Shown: positions 35,073-44,579 of the stretch, one piece after another
Numbering within the stretch: position 1 is the stretch's first letter
Layout of the letters: every line of letters starts with the position of its first letter
Assembly (NCBI RefSeq): GCF_900113575.1
Contig: NZ_FOPV01000021.1
Location: forward strand, 1 to 50,592
Length of the DNA: 50,592 bases
Reading direction: 5' to 3'
Origin: Nitrosospira sp. Nsp14
Lineage (GTDB): Bacteria > Pseudomonadota > Gammaproteobacteria > Burkholderiales > Nitrosomonadaceae
Notes under the pieces: model-generated
What the model was told of the DNA's origin: nothing
The model's input: only the letters and a program-made list of their open reading frames with translations
Database searches by the model: none
Made by a program: the position numbers and the translations under genes

Positions 35073-35852
35073 ATGTCAATCAATAGAAAACTGGAATGGT
35101 TTGAAACCTGTTTGGGCCAGTATTTGCTGGAGAGGGAGCAAAATCATTTTGACAGGGCCGTGGCGAATGTTTTTGGCTATCACGCCATGCAGATCGGTTT
35201 TCCACAATACGATTTCCTGCGTACCAATCGCATGCCGCTCCAGTTCTGCGTATCGGTGGAAAAAGGGGGGAAGGTGCGGGCGGCGCCCGATTTTCTGCCG
35301 ATCGAATCGAATAGCATCGATCTGGTGCTGTTGCCTCATATACTCGAGTTCAGCGCCAATCCGCACCAGATCCTGCGCGAGGTGCACAGGGTATTGGTGC
35401 CCGAAGGCCATGCGATCGTTTGCGGCTTCAATCCGCGCAGCCTGTGGGGCGTGCGCGGGCTTTTCGCTTCCTTGAGGGATGATGATTATCCCTGGCAAGG
35501 CAACTTCATCGCGCGGCCCAGGCTCAAGGACTGGTTGACGCTGCTTGATTTCGAAATTACCGAGGACCGTTTGTGTTGCTACGCGCCACCCTTCAGCCAG
35601 GAGAAATGGCTGAAGCGATTCAAATTCATGGAGGCCGCGGGCGATCGCTGGTGGCGGTCTTCGGGCGGGGTATATTTTCTGACGGCGGTCAAGCGCGTGC
35701 ACGGTATGCGGGTGATCAAGCCCGAGTGGAAGGAAGTTCGCGCGCGAAGAAGAGCCATGGCGCCGGTGGCGCAGACGCTCACAGGCCAGGCGACGGGGAA
35801 AGAGCCCCGCAGGGCTGCGCGCTGCAAGACGGGGACGCACTACAAGGAGTGA
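35073..35852 (+). CDS. YafS-like SAM-dependent methyltransferase
   Basis: About 259 residues from the ATG at 35073 ([10 protein letters not shown]); a TTG 11 codons upstream is possible. The methyltransferase core is atypical in its first part; [20 protein letters not shown] and [20 protein letters not shown] correspond to motifs IV and V of the Methyltransf_11 group. The C-terminus is Arg/Ala-rich. Its position between gloB and rnhA and the '[22 protein letters not shown]'-type stretch match E. coli YafS and its relatives, whose substrate is unknown. Its TGA overlaps the GTG start of rnhA. Confidence 0.85.
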   Translation: MSINRKLEWFETCLGQYLLEREQNHFDRAVANVFGYHAMQIGFPQYDFLRTNRMPLQFCVSVEKGGKVRAAPDFLPIESNSIDLVLLPHILEFSANPHQILREVHRVLVPEGHAIVCGFNPRSLWGVRGLFASLRDDDYPWQGNFIARPRLKDWLTLLDFEITEDRLCCYAPPFSQEKWLKRFKFMEAAGDRWWRSSGGVYFLTAVKRVHGMRVIKPEWKEVRARRRAMAPVAQTLTGQATGKEPRRAARCKTGTHYKE

Positions 35853-36307
35853 ACGCGACGCGCGCTGGAATAGTGGAGATATTCACCGATGGCGCCTGCA
35901 AGGGCAATCCCGGGGTGGGGGGTTGGGGTGCGCTTCTGCGCTACAATGGTCATACGCGCGAACTGTGCGGCGGCGAAAAACTGACCACCAACAACCGTAT
36001 GGAACTGCTTGCCGTCATTCGCGCGCTGGAAGCGCTGACGAAGTCTTGCGAGGTGCGGTTGCACACCGATTCCATTTATGTGCAGAAGGGCATCAGCGAA
36101 TGGATTCATTCATGGAAAAAGCGCGACTGGCGAACGGCGGATAAAAAACCGGTCAAAAACGACGACCTGTGGAAAGAACTGGATCGCCTGGCACAGCGGC
36201 ATAAAATAGAATGGCTGTGGGTGCGCGGCCATTCCGGCCACGACGGCAACGAGCAGGCGGACATGCTGGCAAACAAAGGCGTCCAGTCCGTGCTCGAGAA
36301 TCTTTAA
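35849..36307 (+). CDS. rnhA: Ribonuclease HI
   Basis: A 152-residue enzyme that degrades the RNA strand of RNA-DNA hybrids. Catalytic residues: Asp in [12 protein letters not shown], Glu in [10 protein letters not shown], Asp in [12 protein letters not shown], and Asp in [11 protein letters not shown]; the basic protrusion ([20 protein letters not shown]) is present. The GTG at 35849 is chosen because it overlaps the preceding stop as GTGA with AAGGA just before; a second GTG at 35873 ([10 protein letters not shown]) is closer to the usual family start. It is probably translationally coupled to the methyltransferase. Confidence 0.95.
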   Translation: MNATRAGIVEIFTDGACKGNPGVGGWGALLRYNGHTRELCGGEKLTTNNRMELLAVIRALEALTKSCEVRLHTDSIYVQKGISEWIHSWKKRDWRTADKKPVKNDDLWKELDRLAQRHKIEWLWVRGHSGHDGNEQADMLANKGVQSVLENL

Positions 36308-36424
36308 TCCCACCGCGGGACTGGCGCGTTGCGGGAAATTCAGCGCCCAAAGCGACGCAGCAGCGTTAAGGAACCGCCAGGCAGAGCGACCAGCGCCCGG
36401 TAGCGGAAGACAGGAAGCGAATAG

Positions 36425-37174
36425 ATGCGACAGATTTTTATCGACACGGAAACAACCGGCCTTGAACCCAAGCTCGGCCATCGTATTATCGAAATTGCGG
36501 CGGTGGAGATGAAAAGCCGCAGGCTGACGGGACGGCGCCTTCACTATTATCTGAACCCCGAGCGGGAGATCGACGAGGGCGCCTTAAATGTTCATGGTAT
36601 CGATAACGAATTTCTTCAGGACAAGCGCAAGTTCGTCGATATTGTCCACGAGCTGATCGAGTTCCTCGAAGGGGCCGAGCTGATCATGCACAACGCACCC
36701 TTCGACGTCGCCTTCCTCGACCATGAACTCGGGCTGGCCGCATGGTCACCGCTGAGCGATTGCTGCCATTCGGTTACCGACACGCTGAAGATGGCGAAAG
36801 AGCTTTATCCGGGTAAGAGGAACAACCTGGATGCGCTCTGTGAACGGTATGAGGTGGATAATTCAAGCCGCACGCTGCACGGCGCGCTGCTGGATGCGGA
36901 GTTGCTGGCGGAGGTTTATCTGGCCATGACGCGCGGACAGGAAAGCCTGCTGATGGAACTGGAGGCCGCGACCGATATAGACTTCGCGACCAATCTGCAT
37001 GAGTTGCATTTGATCGTGCTGCCTGCGACCACGGATGAATTGGAAGCTCACACCCGGCAACTGGAGATGATCGAGAAAGAAAGCAAGGGAAAGTGCCTGT
37101 GGAGACAGCTGGAACTCGCCGAAACGGCAGACGCTGCCGAGCAGAGCGTAGAAGTGGAGGCGAGGCTCGCATAG
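36425..37174 (+). CDS. dnaQ: DNA polymerase III epsilon subunit (3'-5' proofreading exonuclease)
   Basis: A 249-residue exonuclease. Exo I FIDTETTGLEP (about 4-14), Exo II MHNAPFDVAFLDHEL (about 88-102), Exo III epsilon type HGALLDAELLAEVYL (about 155-169) with the catalytic His and Asp. The C-terminal tail (about 185-249), which contacts the alpha subunit, is present. It follows rnhA by 117 bases, as is common. It ends 132 bases before the convergent radical SAM gene. Confidence 0.95.
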   Translation: MRQIFIDTETTGLEPKLGHRIIEIAAVEMKSRRLTGRRLHYYLNPEREIDEGALNVHGIDNEFLQDKRKFVDIVHELIEFLEGAELIMHNAPFDVAFLDHELGLAAWSPLSDCCHSVTDTLKMAKELYPGKRNNLDALCERYEVDNSSRTLHGALLDAELLAEVYLAMTRGQESLLMELEAATDIDFATNLHELHLIVLPATTDELEAHTRQLEMIEKESKGKCLWRQLELAETADAAEQSVEVEARLA

Positions 37175-37306
37175 TGCCCCTTGCCCCTGCCGCATGCTAT
37201 GTGCGCGGCAGCAGGAGACCGATTCCGTTATTTCGGTGGGGAAGTGTTCCAGCGGGAAGCCTGCGGCTCAGGCGGCCGCTTCTAAGGGATCGACGGGACG
37301 CGTCGA

Positions 37307-38623
37307 TTAAAACAGCTCGAACTGTCCCCCAGGGTTGGGCTTCTCCCCGGATTTTTTCTTTAGTTCAAGCTTGGTTCGCTGAGGCGCGACAGGTGTTGAA
37401 GGGCGCCGGAAAAGGGAGGTATCCAAGCCTTGGAAGCGGCCAGAACGGACGCCGATGCCGAGACGGGCGACGGTTTTCTCGAAGCGCTGCCGAATCAGAT
37501 CGGCCCAGATTCCTTCCCCATGCATGCGTTTGCCGAAGCTTGAGTCGTAGTCCTTGCCGCCGTGGATGTCGCGCACCCGGTTCATCACCCGAGCGGCGCG
37601 ATCCGGAAAATGCGCCTCCAGCCATTGCCGGAATAGCGGACTCACTTCCCACGGCAGGCGCAGCGTTACGTACCCCGCATTGACCGCGCCGGCTTCCACC
37701 GCCGCCGCCAGTATGCGTTCGAGGTCCGGCTCGGTCACGAAAGGGATCACCGGCGCAATGCTGACGCCAACGGGGATGCCCGCATCGGTCAAGGCGCGGA
37801 TGGTTCGCAAGCGCCGCATCGGAGCGGTCGCGCGGGGTTCCAGGGTACGCGCCACCTGCGAGTCGAGCGTGGTCAACGTCACTGCGGCCATTGCCAGCCG
37901 CCGCGAAGCCATTTCCGCCAGCAGATCGATGTCGCGTTCAATGAGGGACGATTTCGTGATCAGCGCCACCGGGTGCTGGCATTCGTTGAGTACTTCAAGC
38001 AACCGCCGTGTCAGCCGCAGCTCGCGTTCGCACGGCTGATACGCATCGGTATTGACGCCAAGGGCGATTGGCTCCGGCACATGAGAGGCTTTTGCCAACT
38101 CCTGCCGGAGCAATTCGGGCGCGTTCACCTTGGCGAAAATCTTGCTCTCGAAATCCAGCCCAGGCGAGAGCCCGAGATAACTGTGCGTGGGACGCGCGAA
38201 ACAATAAATACACCCGTGCTCGCAGCCCCGGTAGGGATTGAGCGATATTGTGAAGGGCACGTCGGGAGACCGGTTGCGGCTCAGGATACTCTTGGCGTGT
38301 TCCTCAATCACCAGCGTCTTCCATGTTGATGCGCCGTCCGTGTCCGGTCCGGTTCCGGGCTGCTCACCGGTCTGAGCAGCAGTTTCCGGGCTTGCCGGAT
38401 CATCGTCCATGTTTGCGTCCGTGTTTGCGTCCATGTGTGCACCGGACCAGCCGTCGTCTATATGCTCGCGCGTCAGGACTTCATAACGGCCCTGCAGATT
38501 TGATACCGCGCCACGTCCTTTCTTTGCCTTAAGCGGTGGCTGCGCGAACTGCGGTTCAGCGTCAGGGTAGGGATCGTAAGGATCGTTCGGATCGTTAAGA
38601 TGGTTGGGATCGGATTTTGACAT
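37307..38623 (-). CDS. PA0069-family radical SAM protein
   Basis: A 438-residue protein. The SAM-binding 4Fe-4S motif lies in YRGCEHGCIYCFARPTHSYL (CxxxCxxC, about residues 133-150). The family hallmarks follow: LGVNTDAYQPCERELRLTRR (about 192-211), ITKSSLIERDIDLLAEMA and PVIPFVTEPDLERILAAAVE. This group is related to spore photoproduct lyase and Rv2578c, but its substrate is not known. The N-terminal ~100 residues are Asp/Pro-rich and contain a DANTDANMDD stretch, probably disordered. Monocistronic. Confidence 0.88.
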   Translation of the reverse strand: MSKSDPNHLNDPNDPYDPYPDAEPQFAQPPLKAKKGRGAVSNLQGRYEVLTREHIDDGWSGAHMDANTDANMDDDPASPETAAQTGEQPGTGPDTDGASTWKTLVIEEHAKSILSRNRSPDVPFTISLNPYRGCEHGCIYCFARPTHSYLGLSPGLDFESKIFAKVNAPELLRQELAKASHVPEPIALGVNTDAYQPCERELRLTRRLLEVLNECQHPVALITKSSLIERDIDLLAEMASRRLAMAAVTLTTLDSQVARTLEPRATAPMRRLRTIRALTDAGIPVGVSIAPVIPFVTEPDLERILAAAVEAGAVNAGYVTLRLPWEVSPLFRQWLEAHFPDRAARVMNRVRDIHGGKDYDSSFGKRMHGEGIWADLIRQRFEKTVARLGIGVRSGRFQGLDTSLFRRPSTPVAPQRTKLELKKKSGEKPNPGGQFELF

Positions 38624-38851
38624 GATTTGCCCTGGGTAAAACAGAGAGCGGCTAGTCGAGCGCGTCGGCAGTCTCGTTCGAGTGGCGAGGCTTGAGGTTG
38701 GTTCAAAAGGCCTGCGCGGAATCTAAACGTTGGGACGTGGCCAGCGCAGTCCGGCAAAAGGTGTTTATCTGCAAAGGTGTTTATCTGTGTGGCGTGGTAT
38801 GTGATGATACGACTTGGGAATGGATGATGTGAAGTTTGCGATACAACGCTC

Positions 38852-39286
38852 ATGTGGGGACGAGCCGTGAAACCAGCCATGCTTGCTGTATTTGTCTTCA
38901 GTTGCTGCCTGACCGGCATGCTCATGGCTCAGGGCGCACCGAGCACGGAGCGCAAGGTGGACCCGCGCATTACGCAGCTGGAGATGGCGTTGAACCACGT
39001 GAGTCAGGAGCAGCAGTCGGTATACCAGCAGTTTCAGATGTTGCAGGAGCTGCGCCGCAATGAGATACAGGACAGTAATCCCCTGGTACAGGGGATGGGA
39101 GGGGTAAAGGACATGCCCCCGATAAGTTATGACGAAAGCATCGCACAGCAACGGGAACGGAAGGAACGCTTTAACCAGCATACCCGCGACCTCGACCGCC
39201 TTTACGGGCGCTATGCCGAATTAGGCGAACAGAAGAAAGTTATTCTGGATCAGCTCCGGGAACTGGCGAAAGAGATAGGCCGTTGA
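38852..39286 (+). CDS. Small exported coiled-coil protein
   Basis: A 144-residue protein. Signal peptide (about 1-27, MLAVFVFSCCLTGMLMAQG), then a Gln/Glu-rich helical domain in two parts: about 38-70 (ITQLEMALNHVSQEQQSVYQ) and about 98-144 (AQQRERKERFNQHTRDLDRL ... LGEQKKVILDQLRELAKEIG), joined by a Gly/Met/Pro-rich loop. No family recognised. A GTG at 38867 is an alternative start. The two cysteines within the signal region could also suggest a lipoprotein, but no proper lipobox is visible. Confidence 0.6.
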   Translation: MWGRAVKPAMLAVFVFSCCLTGMLMAQGAPSTERKVDPRITQLEMALNHVSQEQQSVYQQFQMLQELRRNEIQDSNPLVQGMGGVKDMPPISYDESIAQQRERKERFNQHTRDLDRLYGRYAELGEQKKVILDQLRELAKEIGR

Positions 39287-39494
39287 TGCAGAGGCCGCGG
39301 TTCCTGTCCTGGAGCCCAGGAGGGGAGCGAAGCGTTATTTTCCATCCTGCCGGTGTGTGGTGGGGGCCGGCAGCGGCTAAATGAATTATTTTTGCAGCAG
39401 CTTGGTCACATAATGCCGCCACCCCATACCACGCCTATGTTGAGGGAACATGGTTTCCGGCAAGATCGTGTTGTACCGGGGAACGATGTGTTTT

Positions 39495-39569
39495 TCAGAC
39501 GATCCCGGCAAACTTAAGGATGGCCAGGACAATAACAATCAGGCCGACGATATAGATCACGTTGTTCAT
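39495..39569 (-). CDS. 24-residue single-helix membrane peptide
   Basis: The minus strand carries GGAGAA, six bases, then an ATG opening a 24-codon frame: MNNVIYIVGLIVIVLAILKF then AGIV and TGA. It is a single transmembrane helix from end to end. Very similar short 'xNxIYIVGLIVIVLAVLSFFG' peptides are annotated in many Proteobacteria as hypothetical membrane proteins. It stands alone in an otherwise empty 520-base gap. Role unknown. Confidence 0.65.
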   Translation of the reverse strand: MNNVIYIVGLIVIVLAILKFAGIV

Positions 39570-39806
39570 GGCATTCTCCATAGGGAATGAAACAAATTAA
39601 ATTTATAGAAAGCGTCTTTAGGAGATAACCTTACCTCTACACGTGTTTGAGTTCCGTTCGCCAAGGCACAAACGAAACGGGCTGGACGGCAAAACTCGTG
39701 TTACAGCCGGGCTATGTTCTTTGCGCCCTGTTCGCAAGAAGAAAATCGGTTGGCGGTGGCAGGAACCCACTAATAAATACGGCTCATCACGGAGAAGAAG
39801 CTGGCC

Positions 39807-40169
39807 ATGAGCACAATCAAAGCGACCAATATCAAGCTGAAACGAGCGTATGACCCCCCCGAGTCCACGGATGGGATACGGATCCTGGTTGACAGGCTGT
39901 GGCCGCGTGGAGTCAAAAAGGCGGATGCCGCACTGGATCTGTGGGAAAAAGAGCTGGCGCCCAGCGTTGCTTTACGCAAGTGGTTCGGGCACGACCCCGC
40001 ACGCTGGGAGGAGTTTTGCGCACGCTATGAGGCGGAGGTGAGTCAGCACCCGGAGGAATTGAAGCAACTGCGCGCGCTGGCGCGCAAGAGCCTCGTTACG
40101 CTGGTGTATTCCGCGCACGACGAGCAGCACAACAACGCGGTTGTGCTGCGACGTATTATCCTCAGATAG
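39807..40169 (+). CDS. DUF488-family protein (YeaO-like)
   Basis: A 120-residue soluble protein. KRAYDPPESTDGIRILVDRL then WPRGVKKADAALDLWEKELA and LRKWFGHDPARWEEFCARYE form the unmistakable N-terminal half of YeaO-type DUF488 proteins; LVTLVYSAHDEQHNNAVVLR forms the C-terminal strand-helix. The family's biochemical role is not established. It is monocistronic, 60 bases before the convergent cytochrome gene. Confidence 0.88.
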   Translation: MSTIKATNIKLKRAYDPPESTDGIRILVDRLWPRGVKKADAALDLWEKELAPSVALRKWFGHDPARWEEFCARYEAEVSQHPEELKQLRALARKSLVTLVYSAHDEQHNNAVVLRRIILR

Positions 40170-40231
40170 AAAAATGCCGTTACGCTTGCGGCGGGCCGGG
40201 AGCATGCGTCTCGCCAGGAAGCCACCTGAGG

Positions 40232-41185
40232 CTAAGGCCGCGCCGGGTCGCGCTTCATGATGCTCATCACTTTAAGATAACTGATCAGTTCTTCCGTGAC
40301 TTGCTCGGCGTTGGGAATTCCCCGGGGAAGGGCAGGCATCCGCGCGTTGTAGCGGATGCTCTGCGGGCTCATGATCCAGCGCCGGAGATATTCCGGCTTG
40401 ATGTACTCCACCACGCTGGTCGGATAGTTGAGTTCCGGCGCCTTGCCGCCGCCTTCGCCGTTGATCGTGTGGCAGGCGACGCAATGTTGCCGAAAGTGCG
40501 TGTACCCGCGTTTCACCTCGGCGGAGGCGTTGGGTGGGGGCAAAATGTTCGGGAATGGCGCATCGTGTCTGACGGTGATGCGCATGACCTGGTAAGGGAA
40601 ATCGGAATCGCCGGACGCCAGAAGCTCCTTCGAATTCAAGTTATCCCACACCAGGTAGAGCGGCCCGAGCTGTACGACTTCGTTGTTCTGCACCGGGTTC
40701 GTCGTCGTAAAGGGGGCATTGTCCGGGCTTGCGAAGGCGAAGTAGGCGGGATGGGCGAGGAACTTCTCCACCGGTATGCTTGGCTGGAAACCGTCGATGG
40801 AGGTGAAGACAATTTCCCGCGCCTGTTCCCATTCTTTGCCGAAGATGTTATCCAGCACAGGGCGGGCCGGAAGTGCCTGGTAGATCCGTTCCCTGTTTTC
40901 GTGCGGTTCAAAAATCTTCAGTGAAACCCCCGGTGTGATGGCACGTATGGCATCCAGCGAGAGGACCTTGACCACCTTGTCTCCCTGTTTGAACTCGATC
41001 GTAGTGTGGTCGTTTGACGCCGCGCCAACGGGGAAGGCAAAGGCGAGCAGGCTGCCAAGCATGAGCAGGAAACACGGGAAGATTCTTGGCGCTTGCACTT
41101 TTCGTGATGAATGGAGGGTGGGTGGACGGTACAGCCAGGAATAGCGGTTGAACGTAGGCGATGTCTGGTCGGCTTCGTTGGTCAT
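40232..41185 (-). CDS. Exported mono-heme cytochrome c protein
   Basis: A 317-residue protein from the ATG at 41185, chosen because it overlaps the upstream stop as ATGA. A long basic N-terminus precedes the signal segment (about 35-56, IFPCFLLMLGSLLAFAFPVG). Residues 57-210 form a non-heme domain (IEFKQGDKVVKVLSLDAI ... VQLGPLYLVWDNLNS) reminiscent of molybdopterin-oxidoreductase-like partner proteins. The C-terminal c-type domain carries heme motif CVACH (235-239) and probable axial Met283 in YNARMPALP. It probably transfers electrons in the periplasm; the partner is unknown. Confidence 0.85.
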   Translation of the reverse strand: MTNEADQTSPTFNRYSWLYRPPTLHSSRKVQAPRIFPCFLLMLGSLLAFAFPVGAASNDHTTIEFKQGDKVVKVLSLDAIRAITPGVSLKIFEPHENRERIYQALPARPVLDNIFGKEWEQAREIVFTSIDGFQPSIPVEKFLAHPAYFAFASPDNAPFTTTNPVQNNEVVQLGPLYLVWDNLNSKELLASGDSDFPYQVMRITVRHDAPFPNILPPPNASAEVKRGYTHFRQHCVACHTINGEGGGKAPELNYPTSVVEYIKPEYLRRWIMSPQSIRYNARMPALPRGIPNAEQVTEELISYLKVMSIMKRDPARP

Positions 41186-41412
41186 AATTTGGAAGTATAC
41201 CCGACCTCGATTAAGTTCGGACAACGGGTGCTTCGGATCCATGGATACGCGACGGCAAATGTTTCGGACAGCGCGTCACGGCCCATCTTGGAGTCACATG
41301 CCGGCACCGGAACCAACTTCATCCCAATCGAGTTCTTGATCACTTTCGGAAGTTTTTTTTCCCGAGTGGCCAAGCATGAGAGTGAGATCGCCAACGCGAT
41401 GAAAACAACCAT
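41182..41412 (-). pseudogene. Remnant of an SUMF1/formylglycine-generating-enzyme-like protein
   Basis: A 76-codon frame: hydrophobic start (MVVFIALAISLSCLA), then IKNSIGMKLVPVPACDSKMG and RDALSETF. The first part matches the entry of the SUMF1/FGE fold ('NSIGMKFVxIPAGxFxMG'). The rest, about 200 residues including the catalytic part, is absent. Its TGA overlaps the ATG of the cytochrome gene as ATGA, so an original operon with translational coupling seems to have survived the internal deletion. Confidence 0.45.
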
Positions 41413-41936
41413 GTTTTGGCTGGGCTCTTATTCAGCTTGTCGTTCCTTCGCATTGCCGCTTGTAGCTCTAAAGAGTTGGAGTAAAAGATAAGAGCTGTCC
41501 CAGCAGGTGCGCGATTTTCAGGGGCTTGCAGTTGGAAAAAAAGCAGATCTGGAAAGGGAGACGTAGCATTACAAGTATTTCCTCGATCTGGCAGGCGCTG
41601 CCGGATGTCTTCCGGGGCGCCAGGGAAATCAGTGATGGGTGACAGACCACCGTTTTTCCCATCTTCTGAAACTGCCCGTACATGCCCTCAAAAAACGAGG
41701 TCTGTCCCTAGTACAAGCTTGCGCCTAATGTACCTTAACGCACGGATGAGATAAATGAAAAGCGAAATCATACGTTTCCCGCACGGGGACAATTATTGCT
41801 TGTTCTCGTGGCCCTGTTCGTACATCGGTTCACAGCGAGGCGGCTTCCAACTGCGCTTCCGGCTTGATTACTATGTTTGGATGGATTTATCGATCCACAC
41901 TGATCACTTTTAGCAATTTTTTTGTAGGAGCAGAGC
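41413..41936. other. Intergenic region, no supported gene
   Basis: About 520 bases between divergent genes. No credible frame. It ends with a TAGGAGCAGAGC ribosome binding site for the SDR gene. Confidence 0.5.
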
Positions 41937-42959
41937 ATGAAATTAAAAAATGATCCCCTTGCCTCACGACGTCAGTTCGTTGGCGGCATGACCGCCGGCC
42001 TTGCCGCGGCATTCGTCCCCCCGGCCCTGGGGCAGCAAGGCCAGCAACAAAGCCATCCCGCCGGTTCGCTGCAAGGACCCGGCCAGTCCGTTAAACGGGA
42101 TCCCAGGACACAATATCCAGCTACCCCCTTTCCCCCGCAGAAACAGGAGCCGCCCGGCCTTGCGAGCAGGATGGTGCCGCGGCCGGATCATGGCGAAACA
42201 ACCTACAAGGGCTCGGGGCGGCTGATGGGTAGAAAGGCGCTGGTAACCGGCGGCGATTCCGGCATTGGCCGCGCCGCCGTCATCGCCTTTGCGCGTGAGG
42301 GCGCCGATGTCGCGATCAACTATCTCCCTGTTGAGGAGCCCGACGCTCGGGAGGTTGTGGAACTGATCCGGGCGGAAGGGCGTAAGGCGGTTACGATCCC
42401 CGGCGATATCCGGGACGAGGATTTCTGCTCCAGGCTCGTTGCCAAAGCCGTACGGGATCTGGACGGGCTGGACATCCTTGTCAACAATGCGGCCATGCAG
42501 GCCGCGCAGCCCTCGATTGTCAATCTCACGACCGAGCAGTTCGACTCGATATTCAAATGCAACGTTTATGCGATGTTCTGGATCACCAGGGCCGCCATGC
42601 CGCACCTCAAGCCAGGCGCGGCCATTATCAACACCAGTTCCATCGAGGCTTACACTCCATCCGACGCGTTTATCGATTACGCGCAGACTAAGGCGTGCAG
42701 CATTGCTTTCACAAAGTCGCTGGCGAAGCAGGTGGCCGCGCAGGGTATACGAGTAAACGCGGTGGCGCCGGGACCATTCTGGACTCCGATGCAAACGACT
42801 GGATGGGCAGATCTCAGCAGGTTCGGCAACGATGTCCCACTTGGCCGGCCCGGCCAACCGGCGGAACTGGGTCCCCTGTATGTCTTTCTTGCGTCGCAGG
42901 AATCAAGCTACGCAACCGGACAGGTGTACGGTGCCTCGGGCGGGGAAGGACACCCCTAG
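41937..42959 (+). CDS. Tat-exported short-chain dehydrogenase/reductase (YghA-like)
   Basis: A 340-residue oxidoreductase. A twin-arginine signal (SRRQFVGGMTAGLAAAFVPP, about 11-30) and a Pro/Gln-rich linker precede the SDR domain. It has TGGDSGIGRAAVIAFAREGA (NAD(P) binding), NNAAMQ, the catalytic Ser in NTSSIEAYTPS, and YAQTKA (Tyr and Lys). The family is close to glucose/ribitol dehydrogenases and E. coli YghA, which act on small carbonyl compounds. In many relatives the Tat region is absent, so periplasmic location here is inferred only from the signal. Confidence 0.88.
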   Translation: MKLKNDPLASRRQFVGGMTAGLAAAFVPPALGQQGQQQSHPAGSLQGPGQSVKRDPRTQYPATPFPPQKQEPPGLASRMVPRPDHGETTYKGSGRLMGRKALVTGGDSGIGRAAVIAFAREGADVAINYLPVEEPDAREVVELIRAEGRKAVTIPGDIRDEDFCSRLVAKAVRDLDGLDILVNNAAMQAAQPSIVNLTTEQFDSIFKCNVYAMFWITRAAMPHLKPGAAIINTSSIEAYTPSDAFIDYAQTKACSIAFTKSLAKQVAAQGIRVNAVAPGPFWTPMQTTGWADLSRFGNDVPLGRPGQPAELGPLYVFLASQESSYATGQVYGASGGEGHP

Positions 42960-43604
42960 CGCCATGCCGGACATTACAGAAGCGGATAGCGTTGGCCGGT
43001 TCACCCGTGGATAAGTACGAATGAATATCTTCCGCTTGCCACGCGCGTATAGCCGTGTCCGCCTATCTCCGCTCGCCTGAATTCTTAACCAGAAATTCAA
43101 CGTGCAATATCCGCCTCTCGAACGCCACAGCACTTCAAGATAGTGAATGGCGAGTAGCGGTCAAAGGCATGTTTACGTCGTTGCATGGCCGTCGTTGGAT
43201 TTATCGGCGACCACCGCCTGCTGATCCACCCATTCCGCTTCATGCCGATCAGCGCAATCGTCAAGGCTCGCATCGAGGATCGGGAGAAGGAGAAACGCTC
43301 TCAGAAGCGGAGAAATCAGCTGATTCTTATCCATATTATGCTCACCAACATCAAAAGAAGGTGCAAGCCATCCCAGTCTGGTAGACTAGGGGGAGGGCGC
43401 TCACCCTGCTATCACACCCGGTCAATTTTCAAACGGTACAGATGGTCAGTTTTAAACGCAGCAACATGTAAAACGATAATTTGTTAAAAAGATGACCCTA
43501 CCGTTAAATTATGGAAATTAAAATTCTGGAAATTCATTCAACTCTGGATTTGCCGCCAAGAGCTTATTTGATCGGTATTTCTTAAAGAGTATCGAATTCA
43601 AGCT
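42960..43604. other. Intergenic region with decayed IS21-like sequence
   Basis: About 645 bases. From 43290 to 43400 there is a Lys/Arg-rich frame that could be a decayed IstB end; the IS end itself is at 43420-43466. The remainder upstream of the desaturase is AT-rich with no clear promoter. Confidence 0.4.
43420..43466 (+). mobile_element. IS21-like terminal end remnant
   Basis: GGTCAATTTTCAAACGG followed by GGTCAGTTTTAAACGCAGCAACA gives two boxes about 25 bases apart and a CA end, as at 1-95. No intact transposase gene accompanies it. Confidence 0.45.
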
Positions 43605-44579
43605 ATGGCAGGTCCAATTGATTCCGCTGAACTGAAAAAACTCTACCGTCATCGGTGGCAACCCAACCTAAAAATTCCTGTGTTTTACGGAATTTGGATT
43701 GGATTAGGAGCCATCGCCTGGAACTCCCCTTATTTGGCCATCACTTGGCTCTGTTACCTTGCCATGGGCTACATGCAGATGGGCATTATGACCTTTATGC
43801 ATGATTGCACCCACAGCGTCCTATTTAAGGAAAAGTGGAAAAACTGGGCATTTGGCGTTTTCGCGATAGCGCCTATGCTTATTTCATTTATTTGCTTCAA
43901 GGAAGATCACCTCCTGCATCATCGCCATAATCGCTCTGCAAAAGATCCAGATGCATTCACCATGGGTAAACGTGGAATCGGCGACCATATCCTTTTTTAC
44001 GCGTATGCCATGTTCGGGGTATTTCTCACCGCGATTCAGTTTATTTTTATTTTCCCATTACAAAAATTCAGGGGTAAGAAGGCGCTGATTCATTGGAGCG
44101 AAATTACATTTCACGTAATTGTTGTGGTGACTGTTTTCAACTGGGCTTCCAGACAAGGAATTGCATCTGAAGTTTTTGAGATCTGGTTTTGGCCGCTCAT
44201 ATTTTTCGGATTTTTTAATAGCGTTCGTTTTGTCGCAGAACATTATGGAACTCCCTGGAATTCTGGACAGCTTGCGGGAACGCGCACTATTATTAGTAAC
44301 CAGATACATTCTTGGTTCTGGAACAATATTAATTACCACATCGGACACCATATGTATCCCGCAGTGCCTTGGTATAATCTTCAAGCATTGCATGCGCAGA
44401 TGCTGCCTGAAATCGCACGTCAGAATGCAATTGTCGATAAAAGTTATTTTGCCGTCTTCTTTTATGCCATGATAAGTGGGCCGGAAAGCATCGCGCAAAA
44501 TTTAGAACTCAATGCTGTACGAGGCTCGGGAACTGGGGGTCAGTTAGCAGATGCTATAAGTGGTCCGAGTAAGGGGTAA
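43605..44579 (+). CDS. Membrane fatty acid desaturase
   Basis: A 324-residue di-iron membrane enzyme. The three His boxes are HDCTH (about 65-69), HHRHN (about 105-109) and HIGHHMYP (about 247-254), in the order and spacing of type 1 fatty acid desaturases. Hydrophobic helices lie at about 27-65, 80-100, 130-160 and 185-205. It introduces a double bond into lipid acyl chains (or a related carotenoid-type substrate; the subfamily cannot be settled by eye). Base composition is more AT-rich than the neighbours, which together with the IS21 end just upstream hints at transfer. Confidence 0.85.
   Translation: MAGPIDSAELKKLYRHRWQPNLKIPVFYGIWIGLGAIAWNSPYLAITWLCYLAMGYMQMGIMTFMHDCTHSVLFKEKWKNWAFGVFAIAPMLISFICFKEDHLLHHRHNRSAKDPDAFTMGKRGIGDHILFYAYAMFGVFLTAIQFIFIFPLQKFRGKKALIHWSEITFHVIVVVTVFNWASRQGIASEVFEIWFWPLIFFGFFNSVRFVAEHYGTPWNSGQLAGTRTIISNQIHSWFWNNINYHIGHHMYPAVPWYNLQALHAQMLPEIARQNAIVDKSYFAVFFYAMISGPESIAQNLELNAVRGSGTGGQLADAISGPSKG

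Noticed and set aside
35076-35840. 254-codon minus-strand frame over the YafS-like gene
   Set aside because: Antisense of a well-supported methyltransferase with conserved neighbourhood; no motif of its own.
41964-42857. 297-codon minus-strand frame over the SDR gene
   Set aside because: Antisense of a clear SDR with all catalytic residues.
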